This document shows, in pieces, positions 1 through 11,471 of a DNA stretch of 64,000 nucleotides. Positions within the stretch are counted from its first letter, which is position 1, and each line of letters opens with the position of its first letter. Origin of the DNA: Stomoxys calcitrans (taxonomy: Eukaryota > Arthropoda > Insecta > Diptera > Muscidae). Under the pieces are notes generated by a model. It did no database searches, had not been told where the DNA came from, and worked only from the letters and a program-made list of their open reading frames with translations. The position numbers were made by a program, and so were the translations under genes. The stretch lies in assembly GCF_963082655.1 (NCBI RefSeq), contig NC_081553.1, positions 194,125,373 through 194,189,372 of the forward strand, read 5' to 3'.

Positions 1-200
1 TAACTGTGCCCACTACGGTCCAAATCGGTCAAGATCCTAATATAACTCCCATTTAAACCGATCTTCCGATTTGACTTCTTGAGCCCCTGAATGCCTCAAT
101 TTTCATCCGATTTGGCTGAAATTGGCGGTGAAAAAACGCGAATCATTGTCTTATTTGGGTGTAGATACTTCTCTGGCCTCTTCCATCATTTGTAAAGATG
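1..200. repeat. Fragment of dispersed 'cggtttatatggcagc' tandem-repeat family
   Basis: Contains phrases such as 'aaaccgatcttccgattt' and 'cttcttgagcccctgaa' that recur in the arrays near 22.8, 28, 39.5 and 42.5 kb. It is a degenerate single unit cut by the window edge. Confidence 0.6.
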
Positions 201-880
201 GAGCCTAATGAGGGCGATCGGTTTATAGAGAAGAAAAAAAAACCTTTAAATGACAAGATAATCGCTTCTTTTGAACTTGCATTACTTATTATTCAACCCC
301 ATACATACAAGCAAGCTCCAGGCAATAGCCTTTATTTTTCTTTTTCCATATTTTCATGAATTGTTTTTTAAATGGTTTCCATGTCCATTTTCATGGTCTT
401 TGCTGATGCTGATGAGTGTTTGATTTCCATTCTAAATGTATTCTTCAATTGTTTATTTTAGGTTTGGTTGTTGCTATTGTAATGATTTGTTGCAGGGTGC
501 ATTGAAAAGAACAAAAAAGAGTTAATGCTTCTGTCAAAACAGTTTTCATCCGTTCACATTCTACCACTGATGAAATGAAATTTGAAACGTTTTAGTTTGC
601 TCTCATGTCAGTCATGGGAATGATGCATATAATGGGGTAGTCATCTAACCCTTTATCTGCCATTCCATACATACCATAATATATTTCATTCATCTAGCTA
701 GTGCTGGGAGTGTTAAGAGCTGCCATTATTTCGCTCTGTTAAATCGAAATTGAAAAGATGTGGGAATAGATAGATGTGTAATGCAAATTTAACCCTACAC
801 TGCCAAGTGGTAAAGAAATGAACAATTGGTGGGGGGAATCATAGAGAAAAATAACAACAATCTATAATAGAGGGTGTGCT
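201..880. other. Non-coding stretch, nothing recognised
   Basis: AT-rich DNA with no long frame, splice-bounded exon or repeat that I could match elsewhere in the window. Confidence 0.5.
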
Positions 881-1161
881 GCAAGTGTTTCCGTCACTTT
901 TAAAGGGGGCGTGCTTTTTATGAATATGTGCCGTAAGGCAATACTGATAAGGTTAAATTTTTATTTTTCAACTTATGTTTAAGAAATTTGACATGTAGGG
1001 TGCTTTTGAGAAATGCTACGAGGAAAAATTTTAAAAACTTTGCATAGGACAATATAAAGGGTAAGCTATTATCTTTTTGGCAACACTGTTTTAAACAGCT
1101 CACGCACATTTCGTGTTTTGTTTCACTGTCAAGCATTTTCAATTTTGTCTATAATTTAATC

Positions 1162-1470
1162 ATGAATCGTCTAACAAACGAACAACACTTGCAAATTATT
1201 GAATTTCATTATCAAATGCGTGCTCTGTTAAGGAAGTTCAAAGATAGAAAAATTATGTTCAGCAATGAAGCTCATTTTTGGTTCAATGGGTACGTAAATA
1301 AGCAGAATTGTCGATTTTGGAGTGAAGATCTCCCAGAATGATTGCAAGAGCTACCAATGCATCCAGAAAAAATTACAGTTTGGTGTGGTTTATGGGCTGG
1401 TGGCATCATTGGACCGAATCGTAACGTTACAGTGAATGGTGAGCACTATCGTAAGATTATATGAAGCGCA
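1162..1470 (+). pseudogene. Mariner/Tc1-type transposase relic, plus-strand copy
   Basis: From the ATG the frame reads MNRLTNEQHLQIIEFHYQM, then jumps directly to the catalytic-domain start (FSNEAHFWFNG), so most of the N-terminal DNA-binding region is missing. It continues through RFWSEDLPE, a stop, and then TVWCGLWAGGIIGP and VTVNGEHYRK. In this transposase group the first catalytic Asp normally lies in FSDEAHF; here it is Asn. The stop, the internal deletion and this substitution make the copy non-functional. It lies tail-to-tail with a second relic on the other strand. Family assignment rests on motif recognition. Confidence 0.75.
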
Positions 1471-1566
1471 GTCACGGTCAACATTTGCATGAAATAATCT
1501 TCAAATATTACATTATATGGATCGTACTATCGATTCAAATAAAGATAAAGCATGATTTTTTAAGAG

Positions 1567-2095
1567 CTATAAGAAATTAAAAAAAACACATAAAGTTAAA
1601 AAAAGCATGAAATCTTTGAGGATTATTTGATGCAAATGTTGACCGTGACTGCGCCTCAAATGGTCCATCCGCTTAGTCCAACTTTGGCATAATCTTTCTA
1701 ACATTTCGGCCGGTAACTCATGAATAAATGCTTCAATGTTGTCTTCCAATGTGTCAACTGCAGCAGGCTTGTCTGTATAGACATGAGCTTTAACATAGCC
1801 CCACAAAAAATAATTTATAGGCGTTAAATCGCACGATCTACATGTTATGCAAGTCAAGCTCTTGCATTTTGGGCAAAAACAAGTTGGATATCATTTCACG
1901 GCAGCGTTCACCATTCACAGTTACCTTACGATTCGCATTATCTTTGAAGAAGTACGGTCCAATGATGGCACCAGCCCATAAACCGCACCAAACTGTGCTT
2001 TTTTCTGAATGCATAAGTAGCTCTTGCATTGTTTCTGGCTGATCTTCACTCCAAAATCGATAATTCTGCTTATTTACATAACCATTGAGTCAAAA
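1567..2095 (-). pseudogene. Mariner/Tc1-type transposase relic, minus-strand copy
   Basis: On the minus strand: NGYVNKQNYRFWSEDQPET, TVWCGLWAGAIIGPYFFKD, VTVNGERCREMISNLFLPK and QELDLHNM, then a frame break, then SCDLTPINYFLWGYVKAH and a C-terminal end with ERLCQSWTKRMDHLRRSHGQ. The segment that should carry the second catalytic Asp, between LDLHNM and SCDLTP, is deleted, so the copy cannot be active. It faces the plus-strand relic. The C-terminal 'cagtcacggtcaacatttgc' segment occurs in both, inverted about a centre near 1560. Confidence 0.78.
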
Positions 2096-2129
2096 TTTAA
2101 CAGATGGTCATTTGTTAATTGATTTTATT

Positions 2130-3480
2130 GATTACTACCGAATTTCATAGAAATCGATTCAGAATTAGATATAGCTGTCATATATGTATATCGCCCGATT
2201 TTCACTCCTAGAGCCCCATTTGACCAGCGCATTTATTGACCAATTAATTTTTCTTTCACTTATACAATATTTATAAAAACGGGACTGCACAAACACATTT
2301 TGTATAAATAATAAATAAATTATTAATTGATTATCAAAGATAACTTAATCTAGTATCACAATACGTATTTTCACTTTAAGCTATTGCAACCGAGTATTGT
2401 AGTTTGGTGTTGTCTTTGTCCTCTTTGGTGTTGATGGACATTTGTATTCTCTCTTGAATCCGTAGGCTCTTCAGTATATATTTGTATTTATTTACAATCC
2501 TCTCTTTTTCCAGTATTTTTAAGTTCTTCAAATCCGCCGTGTGTTTGCCCTCTCATTTTTCTTTTTCGTTGCCCTTGCACGTTATTTTTATGACTCTCGA
2601 CATTACTGATGAAATCGGTTTAAATTTAAATATAACTCTCATTTTAATATATCACCCGATTTTCACTCCTACAGCCACTGCAAGCGAATTTATTGACCAA
2701 TTATCCCAAATTATTGTACAACGCTTGACTCGACAACAACCACTATATCTAAGAAGTTTGGTCGAAATCGGTTCTGATTTAGATATAGCTCCCATATATA
2801 TGTTTGTCTGATTTTGAGAAATATTCCCATAATGTGACCATTAATTAACCTATTCTCTCGAAATTTGGCAGGAAGTTTTTTTATGACTCTCGACATTGCT
2901 GGTGAATTTCATAGAAATCGGTTCAGATAGATATAGCTCTCATACATATATATTGGCCGATTTTCGCTTCTAGAGTCACAGAAAGCGCATTTATTGACTA
3001 ATCTTTTCAACGCTTGTACAACGCTTTTCTCAACGACTACCACAATACCGAAGAAGCTTGGTCGATCCCTATGATCCGATCTTGCCGATATTCAACAAAA
3101 GGATTAAGAGCGGTACCAGAACTCGCTGTGCTAAATTTCAGCCAAATAGGATGAAAAGTGCTCCTTTTATTGGTTCATTATGCTATATTATTGTAAGTGG
3201 TTTATGTGGCAGCCATATCCAAATATGGTCCGATCTAGACAACATTTGATAGGAATGGGTAGCGGGCTAGCAGAACACACTGTGCCAAATTTCATCGATT
3301 TCGGGGAATAAATGGATCTTTTATGGTCTCAATACCCTATATCGGGAGATCGGTCGGTGTTTTATAGGTCAGCTATAGCCAAATATAGTCCGATTTGAAC
3401 AGCACTTTACAAAAATGGGAAGGGGTCTATCAGAACTCACTGCGCCAAATTTCATCGAGTTTGCAATAATGTTGTCATTT
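2130..3480. repeat. Degenerate dispersed repeat ('gatatagctcccatatat' family)
   Basis: Several diverged units contain 'gaaatcggttcagat', 'tagatatagctcccatatat', 'cgattttcactcctagagcc' and 'gcatttattgaccaatt'. The same phrases occur inverted near 47.4-48.3 kb. Short open frames inside are repeat read-through. Confidence 0.7.
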
Positions 3481-4130
3481 GTCAACTGTAGTTATGACAA
3501 TTTGAAAATATTTGCTCGAAATGTGAAATGGATTGTTTACTAACCCATCTGAAAACAAACAGCGAGGTCCATCAAAGTTGGTTCAGAATAAGACAAGGCT
3601 CCCACTTTGTACTCATAGGGTAGGTGAAGGGTATCCTAAAGTCGGGAACGTCCGACTTTTGTCTTTTCTTGCTGGTTTAATACTTTTTACTGGAAAAGCC
3701 GGTTTAATGCCGTTGAAATTTTGTCCTTCAAGCCTAGCTCGTCCATCCACTTACTTCTAAGTCACAGTTGAATATGAATCTTCTTATTATCAATTTGAAT
3801 TCTTCGCTTCGAGTTCTCATGGGATATTATATTGAATTGTACCATGTCCAGCTACCCATTGTCACATATTTTGAATAATATAAACTTATGATTCGAAAAA
3901 TCAGATTCAATAGATACTGCCCAATCTTAGATCTCTGTATGTTGCCTAATGTGAGCTTAAAATCTACAATCGTTTGAATGTCCTAAAGTTGTGTCACTTA
4001 ATCGTTAGTGATTTACCGCAATGCTCTTCTGATACCGATATGTTCTTCTGACTTAAGCCGTTTTCGCATAAACGTTTGATGCTGCAGTTCGATTTAAAAA
4101 GATGTCATCGTGGAGCCCACAATACCTAAG
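3481..4130. other. Non-coding, nothing recognised
   Basis: No host-gene signal and no clear repeat match. A 75-codon frame at 3533-3760 has no domain features and is not called. Confidence 0.45.
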
Positions 4131-5155
4131 CTAAGATCAATCATCATCATCATACGCTGCTGCTGCCAATAATGCGCCAGCTAATAAACATTCTCAATGT
4201 GTTTTACAATTTATTTTATTTGCTGTTTTGTCTTCTTTTCTTAAATCACCATTATCTGTACAATAAGCTGCTTTAAAAGTATTCACAATCTAACTTCTCT
4301 TAACTCTAATCTCCAAAGGTGTTCAAAAGTGCATTAAAATCATCACATCAACAATATAATCCAAAAGAAATCAACTCAAATATACGAAACATTGCAAGAA
4401 AAGCCCAAGGAGGCCCACCAAATGATAATGTAAAAAAGAATAAATTAAAACAAGAGCATACAAAACAAAGCTCATAAATATCAAGAACTTTGCAACGTAA
4501 ACAATTAACCAACAACTCGTTATTAATGCATTCCCCTAAATATAAATCAAAACGAAAACCCAAAACTAAGAAAAAAACAATTAAATTCCAAATAACTTAG
4601 AAAGGGAAGAGAAGAAACAAAACAAAACGAAAGAGAAAAAACAACAACACAAAGAAGAGACTTTTTTTAAACTAACCCTAACAACAACAACCAACCAACC
4701 AATCTACGAAACAAAGTCAAAGCATTTGTTTATTATTTGTAAATTAACTCAATAAGAATCTCTCTCTCTCTCGCTAACCAAATAAGCAATTAAGTAACAT
4801 CTTGAATAATTCATAAGTACACCCATACATAGATTATTGAAAATCTAAGTAAACCACATACATACATACTACACAAAACATCAACATCAACATCAAAACG
4901 ACTACAGCTGCAAAATAGCGAAAGCATTTTTTTTAATATAACATAACTAAAATTCAATCTACAAACATTCTGTTTCAAACTGGTAAGTGTGTATGAAATA
5001 ATTTGATATATTTTTGGTTTTGTTGTTTTTGTTATTTGTTTAATTGCTTATGCGCATTGATAATAATTTACGGAAATTCTAATAATTAAACAAAATATGT
5101 GTTTTTGCTTCTTTTCCAAAAAAATTTTAGTTCACGACGTCCATCACCATCGAAA
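4131..5155 (+). promoter_or_regulatory. Probable 5' UTR of the TMEM47-like gene, with a 148-nt UTR intron
   Basis: A-rich, CAA-repeat-rich sequence of the kind seen in fly leaders runs up to a strong donor (gtaagtgtgt at 4983). A matching acceptor (ccaaaaaaattttag, ending at 5130) lies 25 nt before the ATG at 5156. The 4983-5130 intron is well supported by its splice sites and position. The transcription start is not visible, so the left edge is arbitrary. Confidence 0.5.
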
Positions 5156-8100
5156 ATGGCGCCCACAACGACTATCGAAACCATAACAATCACCCGACCG
5201 TTAAAGGTAAGATTTAATTATTATCGAAACATGTAGCAGTTTTAATTTTAATTGATTTAAATACAATATAATACAGAGTAGCTGACACAAAATGTAACCA
5301 TTTCAAACGACCACTTTTTTGTGCGGAAATATTTTTTATTGATGATAAATATTGACCGAAGCGGTCAAAATGTTTATACGAAAAAACACGTTGGGCTGAG
5401 GTCAATGGATTCTTTAAGCATTTTATTTGGAAACTATGTTTTCTAGATGATGATATAAATGCTACTGCTGAAATGATTGAGAAGATAATTTTAAATGGAA
5501 TGAGGACATTTTTGTTCCCGTTAAGACTATAACGGCTTAATCAGACGACAAATATTGCCAATACTGAACTGCTGCGCAAGCAGGCAAGATCTTCGTGTGC
5601 CAATGTGCTTAGGCGCAAAAAATTTCTTTATGAACAGCGTCTGCGAAATAAGGTTCTTGCTTCTACACGAGGAAGTTAGAGCTTTTGGTCGTTCGTGAAA
5701 AGAGTAAAGGGTAGTTCTTCGTCTATTCCAACTCTTGTTAAGGATGATCAAACGTTCACTGATCCGGTTGATAAGACTAAGCTGTTGGGTGATATTTGCC
5801 TATGCTCCGCTCTGTCCAAAGTCATGGAGAGCATGGTTAATCATCATCTTGTGAGGTATTTAGAGTCTAATGGCCTTCTTAGCGACCAACAGTATGGGTT
5901 CCGCAGAAATCGCTCAACGGGCGACCGCGTGGCAATTCTGTCTGAACGTTGGAGTCGCTCAATCCATCAGTTTGGTGAAAGTAAGGTTGTAGCTCTGGAT
6001 ATCTCCAAGGCATTTGATAGGGTCTTGCACTGTGCACTACTATCAATGCTTGTCGCATTTGGTGTCGGTAATGGCTTCGTTCAATTTATTTCGAGCTTTC
6101 GCAGAGATCGCACTATTCGAGTCGTTATAGATGGGTTCTCATCCAATGAGCATAAATTGAGCGCAGGTGTATCCCAAGGCTCTGTTCTTTCCCCTTCTCT
6201 TTTTCTTATTTTCATCAACGATCTGTTGGGTCAGACATCGAATCCGATCTACTCATTTGCGGTTGACAGTAATCTCTGTCATTCGTACTCATTCGACCAT
6301 AGGCCGAGTCTTCGAGAGATTGAGGACTAGAGGCGGATTATGGACGATACACTCTGCCAGGATTTGCTGGCCATTTGTGAGTGGGGTCGATTGAATCGAG
6401 TTGATTTTAATGCACTGAAGAATCAGTGCTGCTTGTTGTCAAACAAACGATTCGCTGACCCATTACGATCATCTTTGTCTATCAACGGTGTAGAGTTCGA
6501 GCAATCAGAAGCTCTTGATATTCTGGACATGAAAATACAAAGTGATGTCCGTTGGGCTAAACATGTATTTGAAGTGTCGAAAGAAACATTCAAGAATTAC
6601 TTTACTCCGTAAGAATTACTTCACTCCGTAAGAATAACTTCACTCCGTCTGATATTCTTAACATCTACACCACTTTTATATGACCGAAAATGGAGTACAA
6701 CTTACATGTATGGGCTGGAGCTTGAAAATCATCCCTGGAGCTACTGGACCGTGTACAGAGGAGAGCGATGGCGTTGATTGGGGACAGTGGGGTATCCAAC
6801 TATATTGCCTCCCTTCATCATCGTCACAATTTGGGTTGTTTGGCGTTATTCTATCTGTACTTTCATGGTGTGTGATCGTCTTATATTCGTCTTCTTTTTC
6901 TTGATGTAAGGATTTATGTCAGGGATACTAGACATTCCAGGAACTCACACCCGTTTGTAATTGATTGGCCAACGGACCGCACAATGCATTATAGAGAGAA
7001 TACTTATTTCGCCCGAACCGTTCGTATGTGGAATCGACTTCCTGCTAAAGTTTTTCCCACCCACTTTGACATCCAAAGATTTAAGACAAATGTCAATACA
7101 TCCTTTGTACTTTTACTCGATATGTCCATGTTTTAGCCTAGTACTGACTTCGCCTTTTCGTCCGAACAACTTTCAAAACGAACTACAAACAAGTGAGAAA
7201 AGGAAAAAGTCGTGCGGTGCCGACTAGATAATACCCGACACCTATCCTAAAAACGAAAATTGAAATGTCTGATTATAAAAGTTGTGCAAGTGTGTGTTGT
7301 TATTCCAAACACTTTGAATGGCTAGTGTATCATTATTTCGGTTACGCCATGTAACTTCATCAGCACTTTTGCCAAATTGATTAAGGTGCCCTACATACCC
7401 AAAGACTATTGAGTACGGTGTAGAGCAAGCTTTTGTTTAAGTACTTCAAATCTCCGTACTTACATAACCACAGTAGTGGTGTAGGGTATAATGAAGTACC
7501 AAGGTGGCGTATGTCGTATGGCATATGTGGGCATAATTATGGACAACTAATCATACACTCCATGACAAGAACTGTTGAAGAAAAATTTTTGACGCATTTG
7601 GATATAAACGCCAATTAAAAAAAACACCAAAAACCTCAGAGGAAACAGCCAATTTTTTTCTTTTCTTACACCAGTGTTCTCTTATGCACTTTATTTCACT
7701 AATGATGTATTTTATTATTCTTTTCCTCTCGTTCTCGATTTCGTTGCGATCTTAATTCAACAAAATGTTTATAGGTCATTGCATTTATATGTGGCGTTAT
7801 TGTTATACTATTAATGATTATGGCATTGGCATCCACCGATTGGCTAATGGCTGAAGGCTGGCGTCAAGGTCTATTTGTACACTGCATCGAAGAGGATGTA
7901 TTGCCACCACTTCCATTTAATATAATCGATCCTCCAGGCTGTTATCCCAGTCGTGACGTTTGTGAGTATTGCTTTGCTTTTATTATTGGGTTGCCAAAAA
8001 GTAATTGCGGATTTTTTAAAAGAAAGTAAATGCATTTTTAATAAAACTTAGAATGAACTTTAATCAAATATACTTTTTTTACACTTTTTTTCTAAAGCAA

Positions 8101-11100
8101 GCTAAAAGAAACAGCTGATAACTGACAGAAGAAAGAATGCAATTACAGAGTCACAAGCTGTGAAAAAATTTGTCAACGCCGACTATATGAAAAATCCGCA
8201 ATTACTTTTTGGGCAACCAATAAAATTTCTATGATTGTCATTAATGCTTTTTTTTTGTTTTTTATTCTAGTTTATATCAAAGCAACAGCTGTCCTATGCG
8301 TTATAACACTAATAACAGATGTTATTGCGACAATATTAACGGGACTTGGCTTAAAAACCCAAAATCACACATTAAAATATAAATTTTATAGAATTGCGGT
8401 ATTAGTAATGCTATTATCATGTAAGTATAAAAAACAAGTATCAAATATTTAATTGAAAATAGGCTTTTAAATGTGATTCAAAAAATTTTTATTGTTATAC
8501 CATTTAAACACTAAATATATGTGGCAAGATAAGAGGTCTGTTCAAATAAGAGGTACATTTGAGAGTGATACTACAATACTAGAGTGTCAATGCTCTAAAA
8601 ATTTAACTTACTAGGAGAAATCGATCGAATAGAAAACAAATCAATCATGTTGGGATTACTTTGTTGAACGTACACCCAGAAAAAATAATTAGCTGATATA
8701 AGCATTGTCCGCTGATTTTTTATTAAACATTTTTTAGGTTAGGTTAGGTTGAAAAGAGGGTGCAAATATTAATCTACCCCATGCCACTATAGACATATAC
8801 CCTAGCCAGAAATCGGTTTGTTGTGTGCTTTAAAAACTAAAAAGTAACCTCGAAAAAGAAAATCTATGTTAGGAATTCCGTGCTACTTACAATGGTATTG
8901 GTATTCATGTCTGGTATTGTATCCCCACCAAAGTGTCGGTATCTGTTAGATGCGAAAGCACTTAGGTGGGGTTACAATACCAGGGTTAATAAAGGAAGTC
9001 ATGAGAAAAAACCATTGTACGAAATGTTTATCTAATAGGATGAAAATTGCGCCCTCTATAGACGCAATGTATCTTAAAGGATACACTCAATGTCCGGCTG
9101 CTTATTATTGTTTAGTTTTGCAAAAAAATTAACTTTTGCGAAAAATATCGATCGATATTTAGTCCAAAAAGTAAATATCGATAGTACCGATAGTGTTATC
9201 GATATTTTACCAGCTCTAGGCTAAAGGGAGCTTTGATCATACGGCGGCTACGGACTCTGTGTTATCCTTGACACAATGTCCGATGTTCTAGGCAGTGTGG
9301 ATTACGGATTGCCTGAGCCGCAATTAAAGAAATGGTGGAATGGCTAAGATACAATGACATAACGACAATTGGCATAAATATCTTCTCAGACACCCAGTCG
9401 GAACATACTATTTTTAAATTGAAGAAACGCCCTCGTCTTCAGTCACTTCACGATCAGGCCCCAAGGGCAACAAAAGACAGATGGTCACAAAGTGGGAGCT
9501 GAACGCTCCAAAATTATGGGGCCGAATCTAGATTTGAAGAGATTGACCGCTTTACTATAGCTAGCTAGAACAGACAGAAGCAAATTTAATTTTTCGAAAC
9601 CCCATTTGAAGTTAGAAGACAATATAAAAGAATAAAACATAGACTAATGGCTTAGGTACAGTCTTATTCTCCTGTAGAAATAAAGAAGAGAGAGCTAATC
9701 CTATTGTTAAAAAAAATAGAATAGTAGAAGTCATGGGTGTGAAGATGAATTCGAAAATAACTAGTGACCACCATGTCCAAATTTGGAAGGGCCGTGTTTC
9801 TATATGCGGCGATGGTGGCCATATTTCTCTTCAGGCGATTTCTTTTTCTATAAATGGCCATATTCGACCTTGTAAGGAGATCTTTTGGGACTAATACCTT
9901 ACATTACTGAATAGAGCATCTCAAGATCAGTCCACTGAACAAATTTGGAAGGCGTATGTTGTTATTGTAACCACATTTATATGTGGCGATCCTCGTCATG
10001 CTCCTGTAGATGTGCAAGTTCGTTCTGGTCCAAAGGACCGATCGCTGCGAGAACAGGGTGGCCATTGATTATTTAAAAGAGCCAATAACCCGCCTTGTCA
10101 TATCGATCATCGTAGGCACTCAGTATTTATGCAAGAGCCGGTGACACCTGGCCTCTCACTCAGACTCTCTGCTTGATACCGCTGAGTGTACGCGACAGCC
10201 GTTGCAGCATTTCACTATCCGAAACCTGTGGACGCGCCCGGTAGCTCGCAGCTTAGCTTCTCGTAACAGCAATGAACACCACACAGATCGGACCTCAATG
10301 TACCAGCCTGTGTGGTGCTCACAGCTATCCCGTGCCGGTTGGAAGGCATATCTTTTGTTGTTGTTGTTGTAGCCACATTTTCATGTGGATGTGGCGATCT
10401 TCGTCAAGCGCCATGTTTCTATATGCGGCGATGGTGGCCAAATTTCGCTTCAGGAGCATTTTTTTCTATAAATGGTCATATTCGACCTTGTAAGGAGATC
10501 TTTTTGGACTAATACCTTACATTACTGAATAGAGCATCTCAAGATCTGTCCACTGAACAAATTTGAAAGGCCTATGTTGTTGTTGTAACCACATTTATAT
10601 GTGGCGATCCTCGTCTATCACCTGTAGGTGAGCACGCTCGTTCCTGTCCAAAGACCGATCGCCGCTGGAACAGGATGGCCATTGGTTATTTAAAGTCGCC
10701 AATAAACCGCCTTGTCATATCGAGCATCATAGGCACTCAGTATTTGTGCAAGAGTCGGTGTCACCCGGCCTCTTACTCAGACTCTCCGCTCGATACCGCT
10801 GATTGTCCGCAAGTGCCGTTGCAGCTACTCCGTATGGAGCATTCCACTATCCACAACCTGCGGACGTGCCCGGTATCTCGCGGCTTAGCTTGTCGTGACA
10901 GCATCCCGTGCCGAGGGCAATCTTTTTTCATGTGGCCACATTTCATATGGTCATAGCCTATTGTCGGCTGAGCATTTTAAGAGCTGAGGCGACACACTGA
11001 TAAAGCGTATGCATTTAACAACCTTGTTAAGCTTGCAATAAATGCAATTAAAAGGTACGCTATAAATAATTTGTATAAATTTATCATAGCATTCCTCTTA

Positions 11101-11471
11101 GTAGGTAACCAGGAATAGGGCCGTTCTAACTTAACTTCTTTCACTGATTTGATTTTTGTTTTCTTCTTACAGTATTAGCTGTATTATCGGCCTTAATAAT
11201 CTATCCCGTATGTTTCGCTGGAGAATTGAATCTGGGTAAGTTTTGTGCAGCGCATTTAGATTTATTTATTTTAAACTTATGACAAATCGATAAAAAAAAA
11301 AATATTTCAGCGAATCGACCAATTTGGGAATTTGGCTGGGCCTATGGCGTTGGCTGGGGCGCTGCCATTTTCCTATTTGGAGCTGTTGTTCTTTTACTAT
11401 GCGATAAAGAATCAGAGGAGATCTACTATAAGGAAAGAAAAATTGTACATGAAAACCAAATGCGCGCCTAG
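5156..11471 (+). CDS. Four-pass membrane protein, TMEM47/VAB-9-like (PMP22/claudin superfamily)
   Basis: Exons 5156-5206, 7775-7961, 8271-8420, 11173-11235 and 11311-11471 join in frame with GT/AG borders (612 nt, 203 aa; phases 0,1,1,1). The product starts MAPTTTIETITITRPLK. Predicted topology: TM1 about 18-38, an extracellular loop with the claudin-type pattern W40...GLF49-51...C54...C73, TM2 about 84-107, TM3 about 118-142, TM4 about 160-180, and a short charged cytoplasmic tail ending NQMRA. Length and layout fit TMEM47 (human protein about 180 aa), known in worms (VAB-9) and vertebrates as an adherens-junction protein. A role at epithelial junctions is inferred from that family. The start is the first ATG after the UTR intron. 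Introns 1 and 3 carry LINE and other repeat debris, and intron 2 carries a mariner MITE. Another PMP22-superfamily member is possible. Confidence 0.88.
5520..7235 (+). pseudogene. Non-LTR retrotransposon (Jockey/CR1-like) RT relic in intron 1 of the TMEM47-like gene
   Basis: The 211-codon frame at 5695-6330 holds RT motifs: SALSKVMESMVNHHL, QQYGFRRNRSTGD, VVALDISKAFDRV and AGVSQGSVLSPSLFLIFIND. Downstream frames give the thumb and C-terminal parts (CEWGRLNRVDFNALK, RWAKHVFEVSKE, then HPFVIDWPTDRTMHYREN and RTVRMWNRLPAKVFP near 6950-7060), split by stops and shifts. The catalytic FADD box reads FAVD, so one metal-binding Asp is lost. No endonuclease domain is seen, so this is a 5'-truncated dead copy. 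It sits in sense orientation in a host intron. Clade assignment is tentative. Confidence 0.85.
7236..7740 (+). other. Rest of intron 1 of the TMEM47-like gene
   Basis: No coding signal. A short 'accacagtagtggtgtaggg' stretch near 7467 matches the end of the dispersed element at 48.3 kb and is probably a fragment of it. Confidence 0.4.
7986..8220. mobile_element. Mariner-type MITE (235 bp) in intron 2 of the TMEM47-like gene
   Basis: Near-perfect terminal inverted repeats begin TTGGGTTGCC and end GGCAACCAA. Left 'aaaaagtaattgcggatttt' is matched by right 'aaaatccgcaattacttttt'. TA dinucleotides flank both ends (7984-7985 and 8221-8222), as expected for Tc1/mariner target duplications. No transposase inside. 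It starts 24 nt after the exon 2 donor; without it the 309-nt intron would be about 72 nt. Confidence 0.9.
8540..9240. other. Intron 3 left part, degenerate repeats
   Basis: Holds a short TTAGGTTAGGTT run near 8738, fragments such as 'aatatcgatagtaccgat' near 9173, and a weak 60-codon frame (8950-9132) judged to be repeat read-through. No gene seen. Confidence 0.4.
9300..9560 (+). pseudogene. LINE RNase H-domain fragment
   Basis: Plus-strand reading includes KEMVEWLRYNDITTIGINIF and, after breaks, ATKDRWSQSGS. Both match the fuller RNase H relic on the minus strand at 25.7-26.4 kb. Frames are broken and only small parts remain. Confidence 0.65.
9789..10408 (+). repeat. First copy of a ~620-bp direct tandem duplication carrying the 'tgttgtagccac' dispersed element
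   Basis: Begins near 'gtttctatatgcggcgatgg' (9795), repeated at 10415. It includes a dispersed element body with 'gaccgatcgctgcg', 'ttatttaaa', 'gcactcagtatttatgcaag', 'cgcccggtagctcgcagctt' and 'cacacagatcggacctcaat', seen in at least eight other places in the window. Confidence 0.8.
10409..10960 (+). repeat. Second copy of the ~620-bp tandem duplication
   Basis: Follows the first copy directly, with the same order of blocks at an offset of 620. It diverges at scattered positions and ends near 'tcccgtgccgagggcaatct'. Open frames in it are read-through of the element. Confidence 0.78.

Noticed and set aside
8735..8752. TTAGGTTAGGTT run as a possible telomeric repeat
   Set aside because: Only two to three units; flies do not use TTAGG telomeres, and similar words are common in fly mobile DNA.
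10675..10956. 93-codon Cys-containing ORF as a secreted peptide
   Set aside because: It lies fully within a dispersed element repeated many times in the window in different frames.
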